From Oscillospiraceae bacterium (GTDB lineage Bacteria; Bacillota; Clostridia; Oscillospirales; Oscillospiraceae), in the NCBI GenBank assembly GCA_022846095.1, contig AP025583.1, positions 3,683,279 through 3,747,278 on the forward strand: a DNA stretch of 64,000 bases, given 5' to 3'. A program made the position numbers and the translations under genes. Shown piece after piece: positions 25,584-35,443 of this stretch; the first letter of the stretch is position 1, and each line of letters begins with the position of its first letter. The notes under the pieces are model-generated. The model saw only the letters and a program-made list of their open reading frames with translations, had not been told where the DNA came from and did not search any database.

Positions 25584-26813
25584 ATGGTTGAGGTCCAGGC
25601 AAAGCAAAGGCTGGCTTTCTCCCGCCGGTTGCGCCGCGCAGGGAAAAAGGCCGCATACAACATCGCCACCAAGGGCAAGCAGAATATGATCATCGTGGCG
25701 GCGCTGGTGGTGCTCATTCTCGTGTTTACCGCGCTTAATCCGAACTTCGCAGGCAAGTACAACATCGTCAGCATCGCGCAGTCCCTGGCGCCCTACGCGG
25801 TGCTCGGCTTGGGCGTCACCTTCGCCATCGCCACCGGCGGCATCGATTTGTCCATCGGCACGGTGTGCATCGCTTCGGCCGTGCTGGCGGGCAAGATGCT
25901 GACCCTCGGGCTGATCCCGCTCTGGGCCACCATCCCCGTCATGATCGCAATCGGCACGGCGTTCGGCTTCATCAACGGGCTGCTCATTGCAAAGGCAAAG
26001 CTGCCCGCCTTTATCGCCACGCTGGGCACCATGATGTTCTCCCGGGGGCTGAGCGCGCTGATCGTGGTGGACCCCAACATCTTCTACCCCACGGGCACCT
26101 GGTTCAACCGCACCTTCTCCAACGCCAACGGTATTCCGGTGGGCCTGTTCTGGGTGCTGGCGCTGATGCTGGTGTGCATGTACCTGATGTACAAGTGCAA
26201 AATCGGACGATACATCCTCTCCATCGGCAGCAACGAGGAGGCCACCCGCCTTTCCGGCATCAACACCGTCAAGTACAAAATTCTCGCGTACACCTTCTCC
26301 GGCATGGGCGCGGGTATCGCGGCCATCTTCTGGGCGGCCTCCTTCACCACAGTGGCCTCCGCCACGGGCAACGGCATGGAGCTGGACGCCATCGCCGGCG
26401 TCTATATCGGCGGAACCAGCGCTGCAGGCGGCGTGGCCTCCGTGCTGGGCACCGTGATCGGCGCGATTATGCTGGTGGTCATCCGCAGCGGCCTGAACTT
26501 CGTGCTGGCCCGCTTCAACCTGAACCTGAACGCCACCTACGTCACCTATGTACTCACCGGCCTCATCGTCGTGGGCGCCGTGTTTATGGACGTCATCAAG
26601 AACAACAACGCCAACAAGGTCGTGCTCGAAACCCCCGCCAAGGCCGTCAAGCGCCAATACCGGGAGAAATACGAGGAGATCCAGTTCCGGTTGGACGAGG
26701 TCTACTCGGACATCACGCTGGAGGACGCCGAGAAAAAGGCGCGCATAGCCGCGCTCAACCACGAGCTCACCGTTCTGAAGGCGCAGAAGGCCGAGCAGCT
26801 CAAGAGCAGTTAA
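25584..26813 (+). CDS. Sugar ABC transporter permease (RbsC type) with charged C-terminal tail
   Basis: A 409-residue membrane permease with 8-10 helices. RbsC-type motifs are YAVLGLGVTFAIATGGIDLS, AKLPAFIATLGTM and YIGGTSAAGGVASVLGT. The ATG at 25584 is preceded by GGAGGAGG, while the frame upstream overlaps rbsA without similarity. After the last membrane segment (FMDVIKNNN) there is an unusual cytoplasmic tail of roughly 65 residues rich in Glu/Lys/Ala with heptad spacing, predicted as coiled coil. Such a tail is not usual in RbsC. Confidence 0.9.
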   Translation: MVEVQAKQRLAFSRRLRRAGKKAAYNIATKGKQNMIIVAALVVLILVFTALNPNFAGKYNIVSIAQSLAPYAVLGLGVTFAIATGGIDLSIGTVCIASAVLAGKMLTLGLIPLWATIPVMIAIGTAFGFINGLLIAKAKLPAFIATLGTMMFSRGLSALIVVDPNIFYPTGTWFNRTFSNANGIPVGLFWVLALMLVCMYLMYKCKIGRYILSIGSNEEATRLSGINTVKYKILAYTFSGMGAGIAAIFWAASFTTVASATGNGMELDAIAGVYIGGTSAAGGVASVLGTVIGAIMLVVIRSGLNFVLARFNLNLNATYVTYVLTGLIVVGAVFMDVIKNNNANKVVLETPAKAVKRQYREKYEEIQFRLDEVYSDITLEDAEKKARIAALNHELTVLKAQKAEQLKSS

Positions 26814-26893
26814 TCCACGGCGCTGCCGTTTCACCACACCGTCTGCTGCCGAAACCCGCCGGCAGAAGGCCAAATAAAAAGGAGGATCTATCC

Positions 26894-27964
26894 ATGAAAA
26901 AGGCAATCTCTCTTGTCCTTGCAGCCGTCATGCTGGCCGCCGTGCTGGGCGCCTGCAGCTCCAAGCCCGGCACCGCCGCACCCGGAACCGAATCCGCCCC
27001 GCCCGCCGCCGGCGGTAAGGTAATCGCCGTCGTGGCCAAGGGCGAATCCCATGCCTTCTGGCAGGCCGTGAAGGCCGGCGCCACCGACGCCGCAAGCAAG
27101 TACGGCTACACCATCACCTTCCGCGGCCCCGCGTCCGAGAGTGCCAAGGATCTGCCCTCCCAGATGGAGATGGTGCAGACCGCGCTTTCCAACAAGGTGG
27201 ACGGCCTGGTGGTGGCCACCATCGGCGAGGGCTTCACCGACATGTTGACCCAGGCCTATGACAGCAAGATCCCCGTGGTGCAGTTTGACAGCGGCGTCTG
27301 GGCCAACGACGTCTCCGCACTGGACGCCGCAGGTAAGAACCCCATCGTCTCCTCCGTCGCCACCAGCAACCGCGACGCCGCCGCCGTGGCCGCCGAGCAC
27401 TTCTTCGAGGCCATCAAGGCCGACATCGCCGCCTCAGACAAGTACGTGGTGGGCGTCATCCAGCACGACCAGACCCAGACCGGCACCGACCGCGCAGGCG
27501 GCTTCGTGGATAAGTTCACCGAGCTGGCCGATGCCGACGCCAGCACCAACGGCAAATACGTGATTGAGACCGAGGTAAAGGACGGCGACGCCAACAACGC
27601 CTACGTCACCGCGCTGGAAGCCCTCTACGAGAAGGGCGCGCAGGCCGTGTTCATGTGCAACGAGGGCGTTGTGAAGCAGGTCTCCGACGCCATTGCCGCC
27701 GCCGGCGGCAAGTACGACGCGCTGAAGTTCTGCGGCTACGACGCGGGTACCAAGCAGATTCAGTGGATTCGCGCCACCTCCGGCGCCAAGCTGGTGGGCT
27801 CCGTGGCGCAGGACTCCTACAACATCGGCTATAACGCCGTTGAGCAGTGCATCAACGCCATCGAGGGCAAGACCGTCGAGCCCAACGTCGCTATCGCCGG
27901 CGCCTGGTACGACGCCTCCAATATCGACGAGATGATTGACAAGAACCTGGTGTACGAGGGCTAA
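26894..27964 (+). CDS. Sugar ABC transporter substrate-binding lipoprotein (RbsB type)
   Basis: A 356-residue lipoprotein: signal peptide with lipobox LGAC (Cys21), a Pro/Ala-rich linker to about residue 45, and a Peripla_BP_4 two-lobe domain (VIAVVAKGESHAFWQAVKAG..., NKVDGLVVATIGEGFTD, QFDSGVWAND). It captures the sugar outside the membrane for the CUT2 transporter encoded just upstream. The ATG has a GGAGGATCT site. A stem-loop follows before the microcompartment promoter. Confidence 0.92.
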   Translation: MKKAISLVLAAVMLAAVLGACSSKPGTAAPGTESAPPAAGGKVIAVVAKGESHAFWQAVKAGATDAASKYGYTITFRGPASESAKDLPSQMEMVQTALSNKVDGLVVATIGEGFTDMLTQAYDSKIPVVQFDSGVWANDVSALDAAGKNPIVSSVATSNRDAAAVAAEHFFEAIKADIAASDKYVVGVIQHDQTQTGTDRAGGFVDKFTELADADASTNGKYVIETEVKDGDANNAYVTALEALYEKGAQAVFMCNEGVVKQVSDAIAAAGGKYDALKFCGYDAGTKQIQWIRATSGAKLVGSVAQDSYNIGYNAVEQCINAIEGKTVEPNVAIAGAWYDASNIDEMIDKNLVYEG

Positions 27965-28007
27965 CAGGCAGGAACGGGCGGAGGCCGCCCCTTCCCCGGC
28001 CGAGCAG

Positions 28008-28044
28008 CGGAGCGCCACCCCGGCCTTACCGGGGCGGCGCTCCG
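28008..28044 (+). terminator. Terminator-like hairpin after the ABC operon
   Basis: 16-nt arms (28008-28023 and 28029-28044) pair with a single mismatch and a 5-nt loop, followed by a pyrimidine-rich TCTCTTCTCTCC tract. It probably ends the ABC transporter transcript before the GRE promoter. Confidence 0.65.
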
Positions 28045-28146
28045 TCTCTTCTCTCCCCGCCGCGTCCCGCACGGTGAACCGGAAGGAAAACCACGTTCTA
28101 ATCTCCGCAAATAAACATAATACCTCATATTTTGATGACTGATGTG

Positions 28147-28175
28147 TTGACCTTTTTAAGAACAAGCGCTATAAT
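28147..28175 (+). promoter_or_regulatory. Sigma-A promoter of the microcompartment operon
   Basis: TTGACC (28147-28152), exactly 17 bp, then a perfect TATAAT (28170-28175), about 50 bp before the GRE start. It is the best sigma-A match in the window and the likely start of a 14-gene transcript. Such a strong promoter fits control by a repressor, and the DeoR protein at the end of the cluster is a candidate. Confidence 0.8.
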
Positions 28176-28227
28176 AAACACAAACCCACATTTCATCCGA
28201 AACCAAGGAGGGGGAGGGGACCCTTTT

Positions 28228-30753
28228 ATGAAAGCCTATTCGAGCGAACCGCCGCCCAGGAGCGAACGGATTCCGGCGCTGGTGGAGCACCTCTACGCCA
28301 AGCCGCCGGAGATCGAGTCCGCGCGGGCTGTGCTGCTCACGGAATCCTACCGCATGACCGAGGACGATCCGGTGGTTCTGCGCCACGCCAAGGCCTTCGC
28401 CCATGTCCTGGAGCACATTCCTATCGTTATCCGGCCTCTGGAGCTCATCGTGGGCAGCAGCACCCTGGCCCCGCGGGGCTGCCAGACCTTTCCCGAGTAC
28501 TCATGGGCCTGGCTGGAGGCGGAATTCGATACCGTCGCGGAGCGCAGTGCGGATCCGTTCTATCTCTCCGAGCAGACCAAGCGGGAGCTGCATGCCGCCA
28601 ACGCCTACTGGAAGGGCAGGACCACCAGCGATCTGGCCACGGCCTATATGGCCCCCGAGACCCTGAAGGCCATCGACCACTCGGTGTTTACCCCGGGCAA
28701 CTACTTTTACAACGGCATCGGGCACCTGTGCGTACAGTACGACAAGGTGCTCTCCATCGGCTGCGGCGGAATCCTGGCCGAGGCCGGGGAGCGGCTGGCC
28801 GCCTGTAAGCTCAGTGACCCGGACTACGCCGCACGCTCCAGCTTTTTGCAGGCCGTCGTCCTTTGCTGCCAGGCCGTCATGGGCTACGCGGCCCGCTACG
28901 CCGCGCTGGCCCGGAGTGAGGCCGCGGGCTGCGCCGATCCGAAGCGGCGCGCCGAGCTGGAGCAAATTGCGGCCAACTGCGAAACCGTGCCCGCCCGTGG
29001 GGCGCGAAGCTTTTACGAGGCGTGCCAGAGCTTCTGGTTCGTGCAGCAGCTCATCCAGCTGGAGGGCAGCGGCCACTCCATCTCCCCGGGGCGCTTCGAC
29101 CAGTACATGTACCCCTACTTCAAAGCGGATCTGGACGCCGGGCGCATTACCAGGGACTTCGCCCAGGAGCTGTTGGACTGCCTGTGGGTGAAGCTCAACG
29201 ACCTGAACAAATGCCGCGACGCGGTAAGCGCCGAGGGCTTCGCGGGCTACAGCCTGTTCCAAAACCTGATCGTGGGCGGCCAGGACGCGGATGGGCTCGA
29301 CGCGACCAACGAGCTCTCCTTCATGTGCATCACCGCGTCCAAGCACGTGTTTCTGCCCATGCCGTCCCTGTCCATCCGGGTCTGGAACGGATCCCCCCAG
29401 GAGCTGCTGCTCCACGCGGCGGATCTCACCCGTACGGGCATCGGCCTGCCCGCCTACTACAACGACGAGGTGATTATCCCCAGCATGATGAACCGGGGCA
29501 TCCCCCTCCGGGAGGCCCGCAGCTACTGCATCATCGGCTGTGTGGAGCCCCAGGTGCCAGGCAAAACGGACGGCTGGCACGACGCGGCCTTCTTCAACAT
29601 GTGCCGCCCGCTGGAGTTGGTGTTCTCCAACGGCCAATCCAGGGGGGAGCAGATCAGCATCCGCACCGGGGAGGTGGAGCAGATGTCCACCTTCGAGGCG
29701 TTCTACGACGCCTACAAGGCACAGATGGAGTATCAAATCGGACTTCTGGTGAACGCAGACAACGCCATCGACGCGGCCCACGCCCAGCGCTGCCCACTGG
29801 CCTTTCTGTCCTGCATGGTGGACAGCTGCCTTGCGCAGGGCCGGACAGTGCAGGAGGGCGGCGCGGTCTATAACTTCACTGGGCCCCAGGGCTTCGGCGT
29901 CGCCAACATGGCGGACGCGCTGTACGCGATTAAAACCCTGGTGTTCGAGCAAAGGGCCTTTACGCTGGGTGAGCTGAAAAAGGTGCTGGCTCTGAACTAC
30001 GGCAGGGGTTTCGACGCCGCCGGCGCCGCCGGGATCGCGGGGCAGGTGGCGCGGGAGCTCCAGGGGCAGGGCAGGACCGTGGGCGAGGCCGAGCTGGCGC
30101 AGATCGTCCGGGAGATCCTGGCGCTGGAGCTCTCCCCCGCGGACCGGGCGCTGTGCGAGCGCATTTTCACCCTGGTGGACGAGGCGCCCAAATTCGGCAA
30201 CGACCTGCCCGAGGTGGACGCCTTCGCCCGGGATGTGGCCTATACATATACCAAGCCGCTGGAGCGCTACCGGAATCCCCGCGGCGGGCAGTTCCAGGCG
30301 GGGCTGTACCCCGTGTCCGCCAACGTGCCGCTGGGCGCCCAGACGGGCGCGACCCCCGACGGGCGGCTGGCCCACATGCCTGTGGCCGACGGGGTGTCCC
30401 CCTCGGCGGGACGGGACACCCACGGGCCGACCGCGGCGTGCAACTCCGTGGCCAGGCTGGATCACGGCATCGCCTCCAACGGCACCCTGTTCAACCTGAA
30501 GTTCCACCCCTCCGCGCTCAGCGGCGCCCAGGGGCTGGTCAAGTTCGTGGCGCTGATCCGCTCCTTCTTCGACCAGAAGGGCATGCACATGCAGTTCAAC
30601 GTGGTCAGCCGTGAGACCCTGCTGGACGCCCAGGCGCACCCCGAGCAGTACAAGCACCTGGTCGTGCGCGTGGCGGGCTACAGCGCCCTGTTCACCACAC
30701 TCTCCCGCTCGCTGCAGGACGACATCATCCACCGCACCGAGCAGGGGTTTTAA
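28228..30753 (+). CDS. Glycyl-radical 1,2-propanediol dehydratase (microcompartment type)
   Basis: An 841-residue glycyl radical enzyme. The active-site GCVEP gives Cys438 and Glu440, the Cys-x-Glu pair of the diol/glycerol dehydratase group; the radical-bearing Gly817 lies in RVAGYSALF. It would dehydrate 1,2-propanediol to propionaldehyde without B12. The ATG at 28228 follows AAGGAGGGGGAGGGG; frames upstream cross the promoter. Unlike many microcompartment GREs I see no long N-terminal extension with an encapsulation helix. Gene order downstream matches the fucose/rhamnose GRM5-type locus described in Clostridium phytofermentans. Confidence 0.92.
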   Translation: MKAYSSEPPPRSERIPALVEHLYAKPPEIESARAVLLTESYRMTEDDPVVLRHAKAFAHVLEHIPIVIRPLELIVGSSTLAPRGCQTFPEYSWAWLEAEFDTVAERSADPFYLSEQTKRELHAANAYWKGRTTSDLATAYMAPETLKAIDHSVFTPGNYFYNGIGHLCVQYDKVLSIGCGGILAEAGERLAACKLSDPDYAARSSFLQAVVLCCQAVMGYAARYAALARSEAAGCADPKRRAELEQIAANCETVPARGARSFYEACQSFWFVQQLIQLEGSGHSISPGRFDQYMYPYFKADLDAGRITRDFAQELLDCLWVKLNDLNKCRDAVSAEGFAGYSLFQNLIVGGQDADGLDATNELSFMCITASKHVFLPMPSLSIRVWNGSPQELLLHAADLTRTGIGLPAYYNDEVIIPSMMNRGIPLREARSYCIIGCVEPQVPGKTDGWHDAAFFNMCRPLELVFSNGQSRGEQISIRTGEVEQMSTFEAFYDAYKAQMEYQIGLLVNADNAIDAAHAQRCPLAFLSCMVDSCLAQGRTVQEGGAVYNFTGPQGFGVANMADALYAIKTLVFEQRAFTLGELKKVLALNYGRGFDAAGAAGIAGQVARELQGQGRTVGEAELAQIVREILALELSPADRALCERIFTLVDEAPKFGNDLPEVDAFARDVAYTYTKPLERYRNPRGGQFQAGLYPVSANVPLGAQTGATPDGRLAHMPVADGVSPSAGRDTHGPTAACNSVARLDHGIASNGTLFNLKFHPSALSGAQGLVKFVALIRSFFDQKGMHMQFNVVSRETLLDAQAHPEQYKHLVVRVAGYSALFTTLSRSLQDDIIHRTEQGF

Positions 30754-30769
30754 GGCGGGGGGCGCGGGC

Positions 30770-31561
30770 TTGAACGGATACGAAACGGTGGGGCGCATCT
30801 TCGACATCCAGCGCTACTCCATCCACGACGGGCCGGGCATCCGCACCATCGTCTTTCTAAAGGGCTGTGTGCTGCGCTGCCGCTGGTGCTGCAACCCGGA
30901 GTCCCAGCGCCACGAGATCGAGACCCGGCGGGTCGGGGACAGGGAGATCACCGTGGGCGAGGACGTGAGCGTGGCCCAGGTGATGGAGACGGTGGAGAAG
31001 GACCGCCCCTACTATTACCGCAGCGGCGGGGGGCTCACCCTCTCGGGCGGCGAGTGCCTCTGCCAGCCCGCGTTCAGCCGAGCGCTGCTGCAGGCGGCCA
31101 AGGACACGGGCATCAACACCGCCATAGAGAGCATGGGCTGCGCGCAGTGGGAGGCCGTCGCATCCCTGCTGCCCTTCCTGGACACCTGCCTGCTGGACAT
31201 CAAGCACATGGACGGGGGGAAGCACCGGGCCTTTACCGGACGGGACAACCGGCTTATGCTGGAAAACGCCATGCGCATCGCCCGCAGCGGGCAGACCCGG
31301 CTGATCATCCGCGTGCCGGTGGTGCCCACCTTTAACGACACGCCGGAGGAGATAGCGGCCATCGCCCGGTACGCCGCCTCCCTGCCGGGGGTGGAGCAGA
31401 TCCACCTGCTGCCCTACCACAGGCTGGGGCAGGACAAGTACGGGCAGCTGGGCCGCACTTACACCCTGCCCGACCTGCGCCCGCCCGAGCCGGGGCAGAT
31501 GGAGCGGCTCAGGCAGGCGGTGCGGGGGGCCACGGGCCTGCACTGCCAGATAGGAGGCTGA
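30770..31561 (+). CDS. Glycyl-radical enzyme activating enzyme (radical SAM)
   Basis: A 263-residue activase that installs the glycyl radical on the upstream GRE. The radical-SAM motif is GCVLRCRWCCNPE (CxxxCxxC), with GGG/SGGE segments for SAM binding. The cysteine-rich ferredoxin-like insert usual in diol-dehydratase activases is absent, leaving one evident iron-sulfur cluster. The TTG at 30770 follows a GGGGGG tract; a GTG at 30788 has no ribosome binding site. It starts 16 nt after the GRE stop and is certainly co-transcribed. Confidence 0.88.
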   Translation: MNGYETVGRIFDIQRYSIHDGPGIRTIVFLKGCVLRCRWCCNPESQRHEIETRRVGDREITVGEDVSVAQVMETVEKDRPYYYRSGGGLTLSGGECLCQPAFSRALLQAAKDTGINTAIESMGCAQWEAVASLLPFLDTCLLDIKHMDGGKHRAFTGRDNRLMLENAMRIARSGQTRLIIRVPVVPTFNDTPEEIAAIARYAASLPGVEQIHLLPYHRLGQDKYGQLGRTYTLPDLRPPEPGQMERLRQAVRGATGLHCQIGG

Positions 31562-31565
31562 CGCT

Positions 31566-31934
31566 ATGGCGCAGGCAGACGCGCTCAAGCAGCGCATCGT
31601 ACAGGAGCTGGTGCCCGGCAAGCAGATCACGCTGGCGCACCTGATCGCCAACCCGGACGAGTCGCTCTCTATCCGGATCGGCCTCACGTCCCAGGCGGGG
31701 CCGGGGAAATCCGCCATCGGCGTGCTCACCGTCACCCCGGCGGAGACGGCCATCATCCTGGCGGACATCGCTCTGAAAACCGCAGCCGTCTCGCTGGGGC
31801 ACATGGACTGCCACGAGAACGGCTCGCTGATCCTGACGGGGATGGTGTCCGAGGTGGAGGCCGCCCTGCTGGCCATCCTCCGCTACGCGGCGGAGACGCT
31901 GCACTACGAGGCGTGCGGGATTACAAAGACCTAG
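31566..31934 (+). CDS. Microcompartment shell protein, PduU/EutS type
   Basis: A 122-residue circularly permuted BMC-domain protein. The N-terminal QRIVQELVPGKQITLAHLIA (future beta-barrel plug) and GVLTVTPAETAIILADIALK match PduU and EutS. It forms hexameric shell tiles, often with a capped pore. A TAGGAGG site lies upstream, 4 nt after the activase gene. Same position as the permuted shell gene in the known GRM5 order. Confidence 0.92.
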   Translation: MAQADALKQRIVQELVPGKQITLAHLIANPDESLSIRIGLTSQAGPGKSAIGVLTVTPAETAIILADIALKTAAVSLGHMDCHENGSLILTGMVSEVEAALLAILRYAAETLHYEACGITKT

Positions 31935-31978
31935 GCAGCCGCCCGGAAAACAAACGATGAAACACAGGGGGAATCGAC

Positions 31979-32797
31979 ATGGTTAACGAGTATGAGATTA
32001 AGAAACAGATCTGCGACATCGGCAAGCGCATCTACGACAGGAACATGGTGGCCGCCAACGACGGCAACATCTCCGTCAAGCTCAGCGAGAACGAGTATCT
32101 CTGCACGCCCACGGGCGTGTCCAAGGGCTTCATGACCCCGGAGTTCATCTGCAAGGTGAACGCGAAGGGCGAGGTAATCCAGGCGAACAAGGGCTTCAAG
32201 CCCTCCTCCGAAATCAAGATGCACATGCGGGTGTACGAAAAGCGGCCCGACGTGGGCGCGGTGGTGCATGCGCACCCCACCTTCGCCACCAGCTTCGCCA
32301 TCGCGGGCATCCCCCTCACGCAGCCCATTATGCCGGAGGCCGTCATCGCCCTGGGCTGCGTGCCCATCGCCGAGTACGGCACCCCCTCCACCATGGAGAT
32401 CCCCGACAACGTGGAAAAATACCTGCCCTACTACGACGCCGTCCTGCTGGAGAGCCACGGCGCGCTGACCTACAGCGTGGATCTGCTCTCCGCCTACCAC
32501 AAGATGGAGTCCGTGGAGTTCTACGCCGAGTTGCTGTACAAGTCCAAGATGCTGGGCGGGCCCAAGGAGTTCGACCAGCCCACCATCGAGAAGCTGTACG
32601 AGATCCGCCGCAAAATGGGCCTGCCCGGCAAGCATCCGGCCGACCTGTGCCAGCACAAGGGCGGCGCCAGCTGCCACAGCTGCAGCGGCTGCGGGGCCGC
32701 CAAGACCACCGGCAGCGTGAGCGCCGCCCCGGCGCCCGCCTCGCCGGAGTTGGTGGCCGAAATCACCAAAAAGGTCCTCGCCCAGCTGGGCATGTAG
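31979..32797 (+). CDS. fucA: Class II aldolase, L-fuculose/rhamnulose-1-phosphate type, with encapsulation tail
   Basis: A 272-residue class II aldolase. The fold spans about residues 1-225, with zinc-site histidines in VVHAHPTF and ESHGALTY; it cleaves L-fuculose 1-phosphate to DHAP and L-lactaldehyde. A linker with a cysteine-rich cluster (CHSCSGCG) then leads to a C-terminal amphipathic helix, SPELVAEITKKVLAQLGM, typical of microcompartment encapsulation peptides. The enzyme is therefore probably cargo, placing lactaldehyde formation inside or at the shell. A second aldolase without this tail is at 41.1 kb. Confidence 0.93.
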   Translation: MVNEYEIKKQICDIGKRIYDRNMVAANDGNISVKLSENEYLCTPTGVSKGFMTPEFICKVNAKGEVIQANKGFKPSSEIKMHMRVYEKRPDVGAVVHAHPTFATSFAIAGIPLTQPIMPEAVIALGCVPIAEYGTPSTMEIPDNVEKYLPYYDAVLLESHGALTYSVDLLSAYHKMESVEFYAELLYKSKMLGGPKEFDQPTIEKLYEIRRKMGLPGKHPADLCQHKGGASCHSCSGCGAAKTTGSVSAAPAPASPELVAEITKKVLAQLGM

Positions 32798-32813
32798 ACG
32801 GCGGGGTGAGCAG

Positions 32814-34202
<1,389 letters not shown>

Positions 34203-34213
34203 GAGAGGCGCGC

Positions 34214-35419
34214 ATGGATAAAAACGAACTGAACGTGGAGCAAATTGTCCGGCAGGTGCTGGCGGATATGTCCGCCCCCCACGCCGCACCTGCTCCCGGC
34301 CCGGCGGGCGGCCCCATCCCCGCCGCGGCGCGGGTGGCCATGCTCACGGCGCTGGAGCACTACGACATTAAGGAATTCCCCATTCCCGCCCTGGGCGACG
34401 ACGACATTCTGGTCAAGGTGGAGGGCTGCGGCATCTGCGGCACCGACGCCCACGAGTTCAAGCGCGACCCCTTCGGCCTGATCCCCGTGGTGCTGGGCCA
34501 CGAGGGCACCGGCGAAATCGTCCGGATGGGCAGGAACGTAAAGCGGGACAGCGCGGGCAAGGAGCTGCACCTGGGCGACAAGATCGTCACCTGCATGATC
34601 TTCCGGGACAACCCGGAGATCACCATGTTCGACCTCAACAAGCAGAACGTGGGCGGATCGGACGTGTACGGCCTGCTGCCCGACGACGACGTCCATCTGA
34701 ACGGCTGGTTTTCCGACTACCTGGTGGTGCGGGGCGGCTCCAGCGTGTTCAACGTGAGCGATCTGGACCTCTATTCCCGCATCCTCGTCGAACCCTGCGC
34801 CGTGCTGATCCACGCGGTGGAGCGGGCCAAGAGCACCGGCATCCTGCGCTTCAACAGCCGGGTGGTGGTTCAGGGCTGCGGTCCCATCGGCCTCATCTGC
34901 ATCGCCATCCTGCGCACCATGGGCGTGGCCGCCATTACGGCGGTGGACGGCGAGGAGGGCCGGCTGGCCTTCGCCCGGGAGCTGGGCGCGACCGCTGCGG
35001 TCAACTTCAAGGAGCACAAGGGCATCGAGGCCCTGACCGCCGCGGTGGAGGCCAGCTTCGGCGGGCATCCGGCGGACTTCGCCTTCCAGTGCACGGGCTC
35101 GCCCGCGGCCCACTCGAATATCTACAAGTTTATCCGCAACGGCGGCGGGCTGTGTGAGCTGGGCTTCTTCATCAACGGCGGGGACGCCACCATCAATCCC
35201 CATTTCGACATCTGCGCCAAGGAGCTCACCATAGTCGGCTCCTGGGTCTACACCCTGCGCGACTACGCCACCACCTTCGACTTTTTGAAGAGCGCCAAGC
35301 GGATCGGCCTGCCGATGGAGAAGCTCATCACCCACACCTTCCCGCTGGAGCAGATCAACGAGGCGCACAGGACAAACCTGGCGATGACCGGCCTGAAAAT
35401 CGCGATTCTCAATCCCTAG
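34214..35419 (+). CDS. Zinc-dependent alcohol dehydrogenase with encapsulation peptide
   Basis: A 401-residue medium-chain dehydrogenase. An N-terminal amphipathic helix (ELNVEQIVRQVLADM) and an Ala/Pro linker target it to the shell. The catalytic domain has GCGICGTDAHEF and GHEGTGEIV zinc-site motifs and the Rossmann segment VVQGCGPIGLICIAI. It would reduce propionaldehyde to 1-propanol, or lactaldehyde to 1,2-propanediol, regenerating NAD. The structural zinc cysteine loop of classic ADHs is not evident. Most Pdu loci use an iron ADH (PduQ) here, so a zinc enzyme is notable. Start by GGAGAGG. Confidence 0.9.
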   Translation: MDKNELNVEQIVRQVLADMSAPHAAPAPGPAGGPIPAAARVAMLTALEHYDIKEFPIPALGDDDILVKVEGCGICGTDAHEFKRDPFGLIPVVLGHEGTGEIVRMGRNVKRDSAGKELHLGDKIVTCMIFRDNPEITMFDLNKQNVGGSDVYGLLPDDDVHLNGWFSDYLVVRGGSSVFNVSDLDLYSRILVEPCAVLIHAVERAKSTGILRFNSRVVVQGCGPIGLICIAILRTMGVAAITAVDGEEGRLAFARELGATAAVNFKEHKGIEALTAAVEASFGGHPADFAFQCTGSPAAHSNIYKFIRNGGGLCELGFFINGGDATINPHFDICAKELTIVGSWVYTLRDYATTFDFLKSAKRIGLPMEKLITHTFPLEQINEAHRTNLAMTGLKIAILNP

Positions 35420-35443
35420 GCCGGGCCGGAGAGGAGCCGAAAC

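Noticed and set aside
23852-25774. Long minus-strand open frame opposite the ABC ATPase and permease genes
   Set aside because: It is antisense to well-supported genes, has low-complexity His/Gly/Ala-rich translation, no ribosome binding site and no family similarity. High GC produces many such frames throughout the window.
25865-27964. A 699-codon plus-strand frame that runs from within the permease gene into the binding protein
   Set aside because: Only the part from 26894 matches a protein family and has a signal peptide and ribosome binding site. The upstream part is an out-of-frame reading of the permease.
31566-31934. Haem-binding or GlcG-like small protein
   Set aside because: Size is similar, but the QELVPGKQITLAHLIA and GVLTVTPAETA segments match the permuted BMC domain of PduU/EutS, and the position in the locus agrees.
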